Below, in pieces: positions 14,751 through 24,197 of a stretch of 26,933 bases of DNA (position 1 is the stretch's first letter; every line of letters starts with the position of its first letter). The stretch spans positions 1 to 26,933 of the forward strand of contig CAJTLO010000012.1 of the NCBI GenBank assembly GCA_910577285.1, written 5' to 3'. A program made the position numbers and the translations under genes. The stretch comes from an uncultured Rikenellaceae bacterium. Its GTDB lineage: Bacteria; Bacteroidota; Bacteroidia; Bacteroidales; Rikenellaceae. The notes under the pieces were generated by a model. It did not search any database. It saw only the letters and a program-made list of their open reading frames with translations, and was not told the DNA's origin.

Positions 14751-16142
14751 TCAGGGACGCAGGTAGTCGGCCAGCTCCGTAAAGGCTACCGTGGCCTGTT
14801 CGCCGCTGCGCATCTCTTTCACCGTGGCCTGTCGGGCGGCGAGTTCGTTCTCGCCCACGATCACGACAAAAGGTATGCCGCGCCGGTCGGCGTACTCCAT
14901 CTGTTTCTTCATCTTGGCCGGATCGGGGTAGATTTCCGAGGAGATCCCCGCATCGCGCAACTGTTGGAGCAGCCGCAGGGAGGCGAGTTGTTCCCGGCCG
15001 CCGAAATTGACCAGCAGCACGCGGGTGGCGATTCCGGTCTCCTCCGGAAAGAGGTTCAGGGCCAGCATCACGTCGTAGATGCGGTCGGCACCGAAAGAGA
15101 TGCCCACTCCCGACATGCCCGGCATGCCGAAGATGCCCGTCAGATCGTCGTAACGGCCGCCGCCGCAGATGCTGCCTATCGCGTGCCCCTTGGCCTTCAC
15201 CTCGAAGATGGCGCCCGTGTAGTAGTTGAGGCCGCGGGCGAGCGAGAGGTCGAGTTCGATGTCGAGCTCCGAACCGGCGGCGTCGATGTAGGAGAGCAGC
15301 TCCTCCACCTCGGCGATTCCCCGCATGCCCGTTTCCGATGCGGCGATGACCTCCCGCATGCGGGCCAGCTTTTCGGCATTCGTACCCGAAAGTTCCAGGA
15401 TGGGGCGCAGCCGCTCCACGGCCTGCCGGTCGAGCCCTTTGGCGGCGAGCTCGGCCTCGACGTTCTCCAGCCCGATCTTGTCGAGTTTGTCGATGGCTAC
15501 GGTGATCTCCGTCATTTTGTCGGCGTGGCCGACGGTTTCGGCGATACCGTAGAGTATCTTGCGGTTGTTCAGCTTCAGCGTCACGTCGATGCCCAGTTCG
15601 CCGAAGACCCGTTCCACGATCTTGACCAGCTCGAACTCGCAGAGCAGGCTGCGCGTGCCGATGACGTCCACGTCGCATTGGTAGAACTCCCGGTAGCGTC
15701 CTTTCTGCGGCCGGTCGGCACGCCACACGGGCTGTACCTGGTAGCGCCGGAAGGGGAAGACGATTTCGGCCTGGTGTTGTACCACGTAGCGGGCCAGGGG
15801 AACGGTGAGGTCGTACCGGAGTCCTTTTTCGCATATCCGCGCCGCCATGGCATTGACCGGAAGGGGGCCCGCCTCGGCTCCTGCGGCGAGAGCTTTCGCG
15901 TCGTCGGGGGTGAAGCCGCGCGTGAAGTCGCCCGAATTGAGGATCTTGAACAACAGTTTGTCGCCCTCTTCGCCGTACTTGCCCGTCAGGGTGGAGAGGT
16001 TTTCCATGGCGGGGGTTTCGAGCGGCGCGTAGCCGTAGGCGCGGAATACCCGACGGATGGTGTCGAACATGTAGGTGCGGCGCATCATCTCCTGAGGGGA
16101 GAAGTCGCGCGTCCCTTTCGGAATGGAAGGTTTCTGTGCCAT
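14751..16142 (-). CDS. hisS: Histidine--tRNA ligase
   Basis: A 463-residue class II aminoacyl-tRNA synthetase that charges tRNA-His. It starts MAQKPSIPKGTRDFSPQE, the usual HisRS opening. Motif 2 is VWRADRPQKGRYREFYQCDVD. The histidine-specific segments are LARGLNYYTGAIFEV and GSICGGGRYDDL, and motif 3 is GVGISFGADRIYDVM. A C-terminal anticodon-binding domain follows (LLVNFGG to the end). It begins four bases after ettA stops, so the two are one operon devoted to translation. A hairpin follows the stop. Confidence 0.97.
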   Translation of the reverse strand: MAQKPSIPKGTRDFSPQEMMRRTYMFDTIRRVFRAYGYAPLETPAMENLSTLTGKYGEEGDKLLFKILNSGDFTRGFTPDDAKALAAGAEAGPLPVNAMAARICEKGLRYDLTVPLARYVVQHQAEIVFPFRRYQVQPVWRADRPQKGRYREFYQCDVDVIGTRSLLCEFELVKIVERVFGELGIDVTLKLNNRKILYGIAETVGHADKMTEITVAIDKLDKIGLENVEAELAAKGLDRQAVERLRPILELSGTNAEKLARMREVIAASETGMRGIAEVEELLSYIDAAGSELDIELDLSLARGLNYYTGAIFEVKAKGHAIGSICGGGRYDDLTGIFGMPGMSGVGISFGADRIYDVMLALNLFPEETGIATRVLLVNFGGREQLASLRLLQQLRDAGISSEIYPDPAKMKKQMEYADRRGIPFVVIVGENELAARQATVKEMRSGEQATVAFTELADYLRP

Positions 16143-16146
16143 GACG

Positions 16147-17820
<1,674 letters not shown>

Positions 17821-17889
17821 CGGTATGGTTTTTGTTTTGCTTTCGGTAATGTCCGCTACGGACCTCGCGGAGGTTTCCGCAAGGGGATA

Positions 17890-17897
17890 CAAAGATA
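17890..17897 (-). promoter_or_regulatory. -7 box for ettA-hisS
   Basis: TATCTTTG on the minus strand, an exact TAnnTTTG, about 70 bases upstream of the ettA ATG. The expected -33 position is occupied by the inverted repeat at 17911-17928. Confidence 0.55.
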
Positions 17898-17910
17898 GCG
17901 CGAAGAAGCC

Positions 17911-17928
17911 GAATAACCATAGTTATTC
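17911..17928. promoter_or_regulatory. Operator-like inverted repeat between ettA and rbr
   Basis: GAATAAC-cata-GTTATTC has perfect 7-bp arms. It is AT-rich in a GC-rich region and lies 13 bases beyond the ettA -7 box and about 98 bases before the rbr ATG. The size and composition resemble Fur/PerR-class sites, but it is not a recognised consensus. Confidence 0.45.
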
Positions 17929-18025
17929 TCCGGGCGAATGGCGGAATAAAAAAGATTATGCAACTTGTCGTTCCCGGATAGGAAGATGTCGGTTCCGCGG
18001 GACGGAAAAAACACAATTCAGACGT

Positions 18026-18601
18026 ATGAAATCGATCAAAGGCACCAGAACCGAACAAAACCTGCTGAAGGCGTTCGCAGGAGAATCGCAGGCCCGCACC
18101 CGCTACACGTTCTTTGCGAGCGTCGCCAAGAAGGAGGGATTCGAGCAGATAGCGGCGATATTCACCGAAACCGCCGAGCAGGAGAAGGAGCATGCCAAAA
18201 AGTTTTTCCGCTTTCTCGAAGGGGGCATGGTGGAGATTACCGCCTCCTATCCGGCGGGCACGATAGGCACCACGGCCGAGAACCTGCTCGCGGCGGCCGA
18301 AGGCGAGCTGGAGGAGTGGGGCGAACTCTATCCCGATTTCGCAAAGGTGGCCGATGAGGAGGGATTCCCGCAGATTGCGGCTACTTTCCGGATGATCGCC
18401 AACGTGGAGGTCCAGCACGAGAAGCGGTACCGGCGTCTTTACCGGCGGGTGGTCGACGGGACGGTATTCAAGCGCGAGGAGGAGACCGAGTGGCAGTGCC
18501 GCAACTGCGGATACGTGCATAAGGGTACCGAAGCTCCTGCCGTCTGCCCGGTGTGCCAGCACCCGCAGGCGTTCTTCGAGCAGGAGAAGCAGAACTATTG
18601 A
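18026..18601 (+). CDS. rbr: Rubrerythrin
   Basis: A 191-residue rubrerythrin, a cytoplasmic non-haem di-iron peroxidase of anaerobes. The N-terminal ferritin-like four-helix domain has the iron ligands GE(20)SQARTRY and E(53)xxH(56). A second pair lies in the helix containing ANVEVQHEKRY. The C-terminal rubredoxin domain binds one iron through Cys158, Cys161, Cys174 and Cys177 (CRNCGY and CPVC). It reduces hydrogen peroxide using electrons from rubredoxin or NADH-linked partners. The start is the ATG giving the family opening MKSIKGTRTEQNL; the longer frame upstream crosses the divergent promoter region. It is transcribed alone, with a good terminator after the stop. Confidence 0.96.
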   Translation: MKSIKGTRTEQNLLKAFAGESQARTRYTFFASVAKKEGFEQIAAIFTETAEQEKEHAKKFFRFLEGGMVEITASYPAGTIGTTAENLLAAAEGELEEWGELYPDFAKVADEEGFPQIAATFRMIANVEVQHEKRYRRLYRRVVDGTVFKREEETEWQCRNCGYVHKGTEAPAVCPVCQHPQAFFEQEKQNY

Positions 18602-18625
18602 TTCCCCTGCGCAACGGAGTCCGAG

Positions 18626-18654
18626 AGGCTGCCCCGAAAGAGGCGGCCTTTTTT
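18626..18654 (+). terminator. Intrinsic terminator of rbr
   Basis: AGGCTGCC pairs with GGCGGCCT (one G-U) around CCGAAAGA and is followed by six T, 25 bases after the rbr stop. Confidence 0.85.
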
Positions 18655-18700
18655 ATGTGCGGCGGTGGCGTTGGGGCCGTATCGGCGCGGGACGCTGCGT

Positions 18701-19396
18701 TCAGACCTTCAGCAGCCACTCGATAACGGGGACCAGAATGGCGGTCAGGATGCCCATCACGCCGATGGCGAGGCCGCTGATCGCCCCTTCGATCGCGCCC
18801 AGCTCCATGGCTCTGGCCGTGCCGAGGCCGTGGGCTGCCGAACCGAGTGCCAGTCCGCGGGCGATGCGGCTGCGGATGCCGAGTCTGTCGAGGATGAACG
18901 GACCCACGATCCCGCCGAAGATTCCCACCACGATGACCACGACCGCGGCGATGGCCGGGATGCCGCCCGAGCGTCGGGCGATGCTCATGGCGATGGGGGT
19001 GGTGACGGATTTGGGTTCGAGCGAGGCGATCAGCGTGCGGTCGGCTCCCATCCACCGGGCGATGAGCACCACGCTCACGATGCCGATGATGCTCCCCACC
19101 AGCACCGAGGTTAGGATGGAGATTCCGTGGGCCTTCAGGTGCTCCTTCTGTTCGTAGAGCAGATAGCCCAGGGCCACTACCGTGGGGCCGAGCAGGAAGT
19201 TGATGATGCGGCTTCCGGCCTCGAAGGTTTCATAGGGAAGGCCCAGCAGCCGGATGGCAAGGGCGAGTACCGGTATGGATACGAGCAACGGGTGCAGCAA
19301 TCCCAGGCGGGTTTTCCGGTAGAGCCACAGTGCGGCGAGGTAGACGCCCGTGACGAGCGTCAGGATGAATATTTCCGATTGCAGGAACGTGTTCAT
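18701..19396 (-). CDS. lrgB: LrgB family membrane protein
   Basis: A 231-residue inner-membrane protein with multiple hydrophobic segments. The LrgB/CidB hallmark region is visible: LEPKSVTTPIAMSIA, then GGIPAIAA, then GLALGSAAHGLGTARAMELG. Family members act with LrgA as a holin-like or small-metabolite export system affecting autolysis in Gram-positives; related pairs transport pyruvate or glycolate. The role in Bacteroidetes is not established. The ATG at 19396 overlaps the lrgA stop as ATGA, so translation is coupled. Confidence 0.93.
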   Translation of the reverse strand: MNTFLQSEIFILTLVTGVYLAALWLYRKTRLGLLHPLLVSIPVLALAIRLLGLPYETFEAGSRIINFLLGPTVVALGYLLYEQKEHLKAHGISILTSVLVGSIIGIVSVVLIARWMGADRTLIASLEPKSVTTPIAMSIARRSGGIPAIAAVVVIVVGIFGGIVGPFILDRLGIRSRIARGLALGSAAHGLGTARAMELGAIEGAISGLAIGVMGILTAILVPVIEWLLKV

Positions 19397-19815
19397 GATT
19401 TGGTGTTGTCGTTGGCGGCAGGCGGTGTCGCTCCCTCTCCGGAGGGCGTCGCGGGGCGGTCGGGGAGGGTCGGTTTCCGTCCTCTTTTTTCCAGCCACTC
19501 CTGCGTGCAGGCGACCGCCACGATGACGGCCACGGTACTGACGGCACAGGCCGTCAGGATCGCCTGCCAGGATTGCGAAAGAATATCCATGGCGTTGACG
19601 ATGCCCACGCCTGCCGGCAGGAAGAAGAGCCCCATGTTGTCGGTCAGAAAACCGGCGACGGGTTTGACCCTTTCCGGTTTGACGACGCGGGTGCAGAGCG
19701 CTGCGAAAAGCAGTACCATGCCGATGACGCTGCCCGGTATGAAGCCGCCCGTGAGGAGGCAGATGGCTTCGCCGGCGGCGTAGAAGAGCAGGATGATGAA
19801 GATTCCCGGTAACAT
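19393..19815 (-). CDS. lrgA: LrgA/CidA family holin-like protein
   Basis: A 140-residue inner-membrane protein with four predicted hydrophobic segments. It carries the CidA/LrgA motifs GGFIPGSVIGMVLLF and FLTDNMGLFFLPAGVGIV. The C-terminal tail (about residues 110-140) is hydrophilic and rich in Pro/Arg, longer than in many homologues. It is the first gene of the lrgAB pair, with a -7 box 26 bases upstream. The pair probably forms one membrane complex. No LytTR regulator gene is adjacent in this window. Confidence 0.93.
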   Translation of the reverse strand: MLPGIFIILLFYAAGEAICLLTGGFIPGSVIGMVLLFAALCTRVVKPERVKPVAGFLTDNMGLFFLPAGVGIVNAMDILSQSWQAILTACAVSTVAVIVAVACTQEWLEKRGRKPTLPDRPATPSGEGATPPAANDNTKS

Positions 19816-19840
19816 TCCTGTGCGTCCGTGTTGGTCGGGG

Positions 19841-19848
19841 CAAAGGTA
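19841..19848 (-). promoter_or_regulatory. -7 box for lrgAB
   Basis: TACCTTTG on the minus strand, an exact TAnnTTTG, 25 bases before the lrgA ATG. Confidence 0.6.
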
Positions 19849-19951
19849 GTGTTTTTCCGGAGCGGATGTTCCCCGTGCCGTTTTTCGGCTGTAGCGGCGG
19901 GCGAAGGAGGTGCGTTTGTTGGCGGCCGGCGGAGAATTGACGAAAAAACGC

Positions 19952-19959
19952 TACTTTTG
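19952..19959 (+). promoter_or_regulatory. -7 box for the small membrane protein
   Basis: TACTTTTG is an exact TAnnTTTG, 23 bases before the ATG at 19983. No clear -33 box. Confidence 0.55.
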
Positions 19960-19982
19960 GAGATAATCGACCTTTTATCGCT

Positions 19983-20222
19983 ATGATGCCCTATTCCAAA
20001 ATAAAGCGTTACTATTTTACCTCCTGCGCGTTCCTGTTCGTGTTGCTGTTCGTGCTTATGCTCGCCCGCAACGGCTGGACGGTGAATCCGCGTGCGCTGC
20101 TGTCGACCTTCGTGGCGTGGCTGCTGCTGTGCGCCGTCGTCATCGGCGTGGTCTATCTCCTGGTGAGCCGCCGCAAGCCCGCGGCGGGCGGTGACGGAGA
20201 GGCCGGCGAGAACCGCGACTGA
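19983..20222 (+). CDS. Small two-helix membrane protein, unknown function
   Basis: A 79-residue protein I do not recognise. Two hydrophobic segments, about residues 10-28 and 38-61, are separated by a short loop. A basic N-terminus (SKIKRYY) and a charged, Gly/Glu-rich tail suggest both ends are cytoplasmic. Resembles small DUF4492-like or uncharacterised Bacteroidales membrane proteins in layout only. An exact -7 box upstream supports expression. Either of two adjacent ATG codons could be the start. The GNAT gene begins 100 bases downstream and may share the transcript. Confidence 0.65.
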   Translation: MMPYSKIKRYYFTSCAFLFVLLFVLMLARNGWTVNPRALLSTFVAWLLLCAVVIGVVYLLVSRRKPAAGGDGEAGENRD

Positions 20223-20322
20223 CGGTGTGTGCGGGACGCGGCTTTGCGGCTTCGGGGCGTCGTCGCCCGCACGGCCGGGAGCATTGCGTTTGCCGGACGG
20301 AGGTCGTTATGAAACGGATCGG

Positions 20323-20790
20323 ATGGAGTTGCTTTCTTCTCTGCATATCGAGCATGTGCCCGGGGGGCATGTGCCGCGCGAATTGTTGCTGGCGGCCGAC
20401 GAGTCGCCGCTGGCCGTTGCCGACTACATCGGCCGGGGGCGTTGTTACGGTGCGTTCCTGTCCGGGCGCATGGTGGGCGAATATGTGTTGCTCCACACCC
20501 GCCCCTTTACCGCGGAGGTGGTGAATATCGCCGTCGAACCGGCTTTGCAGCGGCAGGGCATAGGGAGCGCCTTGCTGCGTCATGCCGTTGCGGAGGCGCG
20601 TGCCGCCGGTTTCCGGAAGCTGGAGATCGGGACGGGCAATTCCGGTTTCGGACAGATGGCCCTCTATACCCGTTGCGGTTTCCGGATGGAGTGGATCGAT
20701 CGCGATTTCTTCGCTCTCCACTACCCGGAGCCGATCGTCGAGGAGGGAATTCCGTGTCGGGATATGGTCCGGATGGGAATGCTGCTGTGA
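20323..20790 (+). CDS. GNAT family N-acetyltransferase
   Basis: A 155-residue acetyl-CoA-dependent N-acetyltransferase. The acetyl-CoA-binding motif A is LQRQGIGSALL after strand VVNIAVEP. Motif B follows with FRKLEIGTGNSGFGQMALYTRCGFRMEWIDRDFF, where the aromatic residues and the NSGFGQMALYTRCGF block are typical. The substrate cannot be told from the sequence. The frame is open upstream to 20191, but those residues are not family-like, so the ATG giving MELLSSLHIEHVPGG is chosen. No -7 box is found before it; it may be cotranscribed with the small membrane protein. Confidence 0.88.
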   Translation: MELLSSLHIEHVPGGHVPRELLLAADESPLAVADYIGRGRCYGAFLSGRMVGEYVLLHTRPFTAEVVNIAVEPALQRQGIGSALLRHAVAEARAAGFRKLEIGTGNSGFGQMALYTRCGFRMEWIDRDFFALHYPEPIVEEGIPCRDMVRMGMLL

Positions 20791-21186
20791 ACGGGACGAA
20801 AGGTCTGCGACGGTGGCCGGCGGATGCGGGAGCGTCCGGATGGTTGCGATTCCCGTCGAGAGGAGAGGTTTCCGGGGGGCGTCTGGTGCGCGGTGCATGG
20901 TGTTTCGCTGCGGGCGATGATCGGGTAGCGGGTGTGCCTGTCGCGCCGCGGGAACCGTGTGATGCAGGAACCGGTGTGACGCAGGGATTGTTGCGAGGCC
21001 GGCCGGTAATTCCGTAATTCTGGGCGGATGATCTGTGCGGCTGTCGTAGTCGGCCCGGATGCGGTGGCCGGCGGCTGCGTCCGGCGGATAGGAGTATTGC
21101 GCAGGCGGAGGGGCCTGCACAAGAGAGGCGAAACGAAACGCCCCGCTGCCAAAAGCAGCGGGGCGTTTTCCTGTCATGCGGGAAGA
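20791..21186. other. Intergenic stretch, no gene seen
   Basis: Nearly 400 GC-rich bases between the convergent GNAT gene and glyA. Apart from the hairpin at 21136-21168 I see only a short tandem GTAATTCC/GTAATTCT at about 21006-21021. No recognisable coding content on either strand. Confidence 0.6.
21136..21168. terminator. 14-bp hairpin after glyA
   Basis: AAACGCCCCGCTGC (21136-21149) pairs perfectly with 21155-21168 around CAAAA. It lies 19 bases past the glyA stop on the minus strand and also ends in TTTT on the plus strand, so it can serve both directions. Confidence 0.85.
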
Positions 21187-22467
21187 CTACCATGCGAAGA
21201 GCGGGTAGTCGGCCATCAGTTTGTGGACCTCGCCCCTTACGGCGGCGATGGTATCGGGGTTGTCGATGTCGGAGAGCACCCGGTCGATGAGGCTTACGAT
21301 GAGATCCATCTTGTCCTCCTTGAGACCGCGGGTGGTGATCGCCGGGGTACCGATACGGATACCCGAGGTGAGGAACGGCGAACGGCTGTCGAACGGCACC
21401 ATGTTCTTGTTGGTGGTGATGTCGGCCTCTACCAGCGTGCGTTCCGCCTTCTTACCCGATATTTCGGGGAATTTGGTGCGCAGGTCGATCAGCATCAGGT
21501 GGTTGTCGGTGCCGTTGGAAACCAGCTTGTAGCCGCGTTTCATGAAGGCCTCGGCCATGGCGGCCGCGTTCTTCTTCACCTGTGCCTGGTACTCCTTGTA
21601 AGCGGGCTGGAGCGCCTCGCCGAAGGCTACCGCCTTGGCTGCGATGACGTGTTCCAGCGGACCGCCCTGGATGCCCGGGAATACGGCCGAGTTGAGCACC
21701 GCCGACATCTTCTTGATCTCGCCTTTGGGCGTGGTGATGCCCCAGGGGTTGTCGAAGTCCTTACCCATGAGGATGATACCGCCGCGCGGACCGCGGAGCG
21801 TCTTGTGGGTGGTGGAGGTGACGATGTGGGCGTACTTGACCGGGTTGTTCAGAAGGCCTGCGGCGATGAGACCTGCCGTGTGGGCCATGTCGATGAGCAG
21901 GAGAGCGCCTACCTTGTCGGCGATCTTACGCATGCGTTCGTAGTCCCATTCGCGGCAGTAGGCCGAAGCGCCGCCGACGATCAGTTTGGGTTTGTGCTCC
22001 ATGGCGAGCGCTTCCATCGCGTCGTAGTCGATCGTGCCGGTCTCCTGTCCCACCTGGTAGCCTACGGCCTTGTAGAGGATGCCGGACATGTTGACGGGCG
22101 AACCGTGCGAAAGGTGGCCGCCGTGTGCCAGGTCGAGTCCCATGAAGGTATCGCCGGGTTTGAGTACCGCCATGAAGACGGCCATGTTGGCCTGTGCGCC
22201 GGAGTGGGGCTGTACGTTGGCATACTCGGCACCGTAGAGTTCGCAGATGCGGTCGATGGCGAGCTGTTCCACCTTGTCCACTACCTGGCAGCCGCCGTAG
22301 TAGCGTGCACCGGGGTAGCCCTCGGCGTATTTGTTGGTGAGCACGGAGCCCATGGCCTGCATCACTTCGTCGCTGACGAAGTTTTCCGACGCGATCAGTT
22401 CGATGCCGTGGAGCTGACGCTGTTTTTCCTGTTCGATGAGGTCGAAGACCTGATTATCCCTGTTCAT
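21187..22467 (-). CDS. glyA: Serine hydroxymethyltransferase
   Basis: A 426-residue PLP enzyme that interconverts serine and glycine while charging tetrahydrofolate with a one-carbon unit. Motifs include IELIASENFVS, NKYAEGYPGARYYGGC, NVQPHSGAQANMAVF and LAHGGHLSHG. PLP attaches to Lys222 in TSTTHKTLRGPRGG, and SGIRIGTPAITTRG lies near the C-terminus. The length is normal. The start MNRDNQVFDLI follows an A/T-rich leader (TTAAAATTTC) with no Shine-Dalgarno site. It is transcribed alone from the box at 22521-22528. Confidence 0.97.
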   Translation of the reverse strand: MNRDNQVFDLIEQEKQRQLHGIELIASENFVSDEVMQAMGSVLTNKYAEGYPGARYYGGCQVVDKVEQLAIDRICELYGAEYANVQPHSGAQANMAVFMAVLKPGDTFMGLDLAHGGHLSHGSPVNMSGILYKAVGYQVGQETGTIDYDAMEALAMEHKPKLIVGGASAYCREWDYERMRKIADKVGALLLIDMAHTAGLIAAGLLNNPVKYAHIVTSTTHKTLRGPRGGIILMGKDFDNPWGITTPKGEIKKMSAVLNSAVFPGIQGGPLEHVIAAKAVAFGEALQPAYKEYQAQVKKNAAAMAEAFMKRGYKLVSNGTDNHLMLIDLRTKFPEISGKKAERTLVEADITTNKNMVPFDSRSPFLTSGIRIGTPAITTRGLKEDKMDLIVSLIDRVLSDIDNPDTIAAVRGEVHKLMADYPLFAW

Positions 22468-22520
22468 GAAATTTTAAGTTATGTTGAAAATGAATTGTCC
22501 CTAAAACGGTCGGACCTCCG

Positions 22521-22528
22521 CAAAGTTA
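22521..22528 (-). promoter_or_regulatory. -7 box for glyA
   Basis: TAACTTTG on the minus strand, an exact TAnnTTTG, about 54 bases before the glyA ATG. Confidence 0.6.
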
Positions 22529-22665
22529 AACTTTTTTCCATTGAATCTTTACCGAAAGCGAAAAATAGCGGGGAATAATCCGACGCACAGGGGGGCGGGT
22601 TCCGACGGGGCAAGGCGCGGGGCCGCGGAAAAGGGGCCGGAAGCGTTGGACGAAACGGGAAATTG

Positions 22666-22697
22666 TTTGGAAATCATGAGATAAAAAATTATATTTG
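22666..22697 (+). promoter_or_regulatory. Complete Bacteroidetes promoter for the lipoprotein gene
   Basis: TTTG at 22666-22669, a 20-base spacer and TATATTTG at 22690-22697 match both elements of the TTTG-N19-21-TAnnTTTG consensus. This is the best promoter in the window. The leader to the ATG at 22772 is about 68 bases. Confidence 0.75.
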
Positions 22698-22771
22698 GAA
22701 CAGGTGCCCGATGGCATCGCCGCCCGGCGGACGGCATTCCGCCGATCGTTGAACCTTTCGATATCGTGCTT

Positions 22772-23545
22772 ATGAAAACCAGACTTCTTATCGCCATGTT
22801 CGCGTGTGCGGGGCTCTGCGCATGCGAAAAGCCCGTTGTGGATCGATGCGAGTGGGGCCGCTCCGATTCGTTCGTCGTGCAGTATTGGACCTTCGACCGG
22901 CTGAAAGCGGTAGCGGTCGGGGCGGAGCCGCGGTTGCAGCTCTACCTGGAGAGTTCGCCGGAGCATCGAAAGAGGTATTACGGCGCCCTGTCGGACGACC
23001 GGGACGCGAAGCGGGCCTACGAAGCAAAGTGCGCCGAACACGGCGACCGCGGGTTCTCCTTCGCCTTTACCTGCGGTCCGGGGCCGAATATGATACCGAA
23101 TTCCTTTCCTGACAAGGATTTCCGTTCCCTGGAGGTGGTGAGCGACACGGACTTCGACGAAGCGCATCCGGCCGGTACCCCGCTGAACGACGTGACGATG
23201 TTCTGCTCGGCTTCGCCGTGGCCCTTCATACGGAGCGGTTACACCGAGCAAGGAACGTGGAGCGGCGAGCTCCCTGCGGAGGTGTATCGCTACTTCGGTA
23301 TCGTCACGCCTTACGACATGGAGTGGAAGAGCTGCTACCATCCGATATACGGGAAGGTGTCGGAGCTGACCCCCGACGACCTGACCCTGCTGGGTGGCGA
23401 CGAAGGCGGACTGCGGATGGGGATGATCGGCGTGCTTACGCTCCTCGAACGGCCCGAGCGGGCTGCGACGCATACGCTCACCGTGACCCTTACCTCCTCG
23501 GACGGAGAGCGTTATTCGGCCCGGGTAGCGGTGACGTTAGGGTAG
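22772..23545 (+). CDS. Lipoprotein of unknown family
   Basis: A 257-residue protein I do not recognise. The signal MKTRLLIAMFACAGLCAC ends in a lipobox (LCAC), so it should be lipidated and carried to the outer membrane. The mature part has several Cys and aromatic residues, a paired FCSASPWPF/PYDMEWKSCYHP region, and a C-terminal beta-rich segment (HTLTVTLTSSDGERYSARVAVTL) that looks like an immunoglobulin-type or sandwich edge. A complete promoter precedes it. A GTG six bases upstream is in frame, but the ATG gives a normal signal peptide. Its last nine bases overlap the end of the convergent gene at 23537. Confidence 0.75.
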   Translation: MKTRLLIAMFACAGLCACEKPVVDRCEWGRSDSFVVQYWTFDRLKAVAVGAEPRLQLYLESSPEHRKRYYGALSDDRDAKRAYEAKCAEHGDRGFSFAFTCGPGPNMIPNSFPDKDFRSLEVVSDTDFDEAHPAGTPLNDVTMFCSASPWPFIRSGYTEQGTWSGELPAEVYRYFGIVTPYDMEWKSCYHPIYGKVSELTPDDLTLLGGDEGGLRMGMIGVLTLLERPERAATHTLTVTLTSSDGERYSARVAVTLG

Positions 23546-23986
23546 GCGGCATGTTTCCGACGAGGCTCCTGCCGAGAGCCTGCACGTGAGGCGGACCGCA
23601 GCATGCAGACGGCGGACCGCTTCGGCGGCTCCGTTCGGCAGGGGGCTTCCGGGCGTGTGCGGGGGCGTCCGGAGGGCCCGTATTGCGGCGTCGCCCGTTG
23701 CAGTCGTTTCCTCCGTCTGCGCCAGGTCGGAGGCCGTCAGCGGTTTGCCTGCGGCGTCGGTGACCTCGTTCCGGAGGGTGATCGTCGTCCCTCGCGGGCT
23801 TTCCCGGAGATCGGCGACGGTCTGGACGGAACGGATGATGACCGTGCCCTTCGCGTCTTTGGTGAGGTATTCCAGCGCGAGACCTTTCCGGGTGGGAACG
23901 AACGGGTTTTCTGCATGGCCGGTCGATGCGGCCAGCAGGAAGAGCAACGGCAACAGCGCCGTCCGAAGCGTGTGTTTCGCGGTCAT
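23537..23986 (-). CDS. Short secreted protein, TapB/DUF3108-like N-terminal part, probably truncated
   Basis: 149 residues with a signal peptide (LRTALLPLLFLLAASTGHAE). The next 70 residues (NPFVPTRKGLALEYLTKDAK..., then VADLRESPRGTTITLRNEVTDAAGKPL) resemble the start of TapB/DUF3108-like exported proteins, as I recall that pattern. Those proteins are normally over 200 residues and continue with further beta strands. Here the last 50 residues are Arg/Pro/Ala-rich and show no such pattern, and the frame ends inside the tail of the convergent lipoprotein gene. I checked the other two frames by eye and saw no continuation. It may be a decayed or truncated gene. A near -7 box (TAACTTGG, 24013-24020) lies 27 bases upstream. 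Confidence 0.5.
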   Translation of the reverse strand: MTAKHTLRTALLPLLFLLAASTGHAENPFVPTRKGLALEYLTKDAKGTVIIRSVQTVADLRESPRGTTITLRNEVTDAAGKPLTASDLAQTEETTATGDAAIRALRTPPHTPGSPLPNGAAEAVRRLHAAVRLTCRLSAGASSETCRLP

Positions 23987-24147
23987 GTGGCGTGAGTTTT
24001 TAGGATACTATCCCAAGTTACGCAAATTTTTCGTAAAAACGGCCCAGCGACAGGGATTTTCGCGTCGGCCTTCGTCGTCGGAGGCGGGGAGAGAGCGGGC
24101 CGCGGACCGAAAATCGAGAGCACGCGGTACGCCCTTGAAAAAAATAC

Positions 24148-24155
24148 TATCTTTG
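24148..24155 (+). promoter_or_regulatory. -7 box for fabG
   Basis: TATCTTTG is an exact TAnnTTTG followed by C, 43 bases before the fabG ATG. No -33 TTTG is evident at the right distance. Confidence 0.6.
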
Positions 24156-24156
24156 C

Positions 24157-24182
24157 AGTAATTTACTGACATAGTAATTTAC
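24157..24182 (+). promoter_or_regulatory. Twin palindromes in the fabG leader
   Basis: AGTAATTTAC occurs twice (24157-24166 and 24173-24182), 16 bases apart. Each copy contains the odd-centred palindrome GTAA-T-TTAC. They lie immediately downstream of the -7 box, over and after the expected start of transcription, where a repressor would block it. Confidence 0.55.
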
Positions 24183-24197
24183 CTAAATGTATTGACT

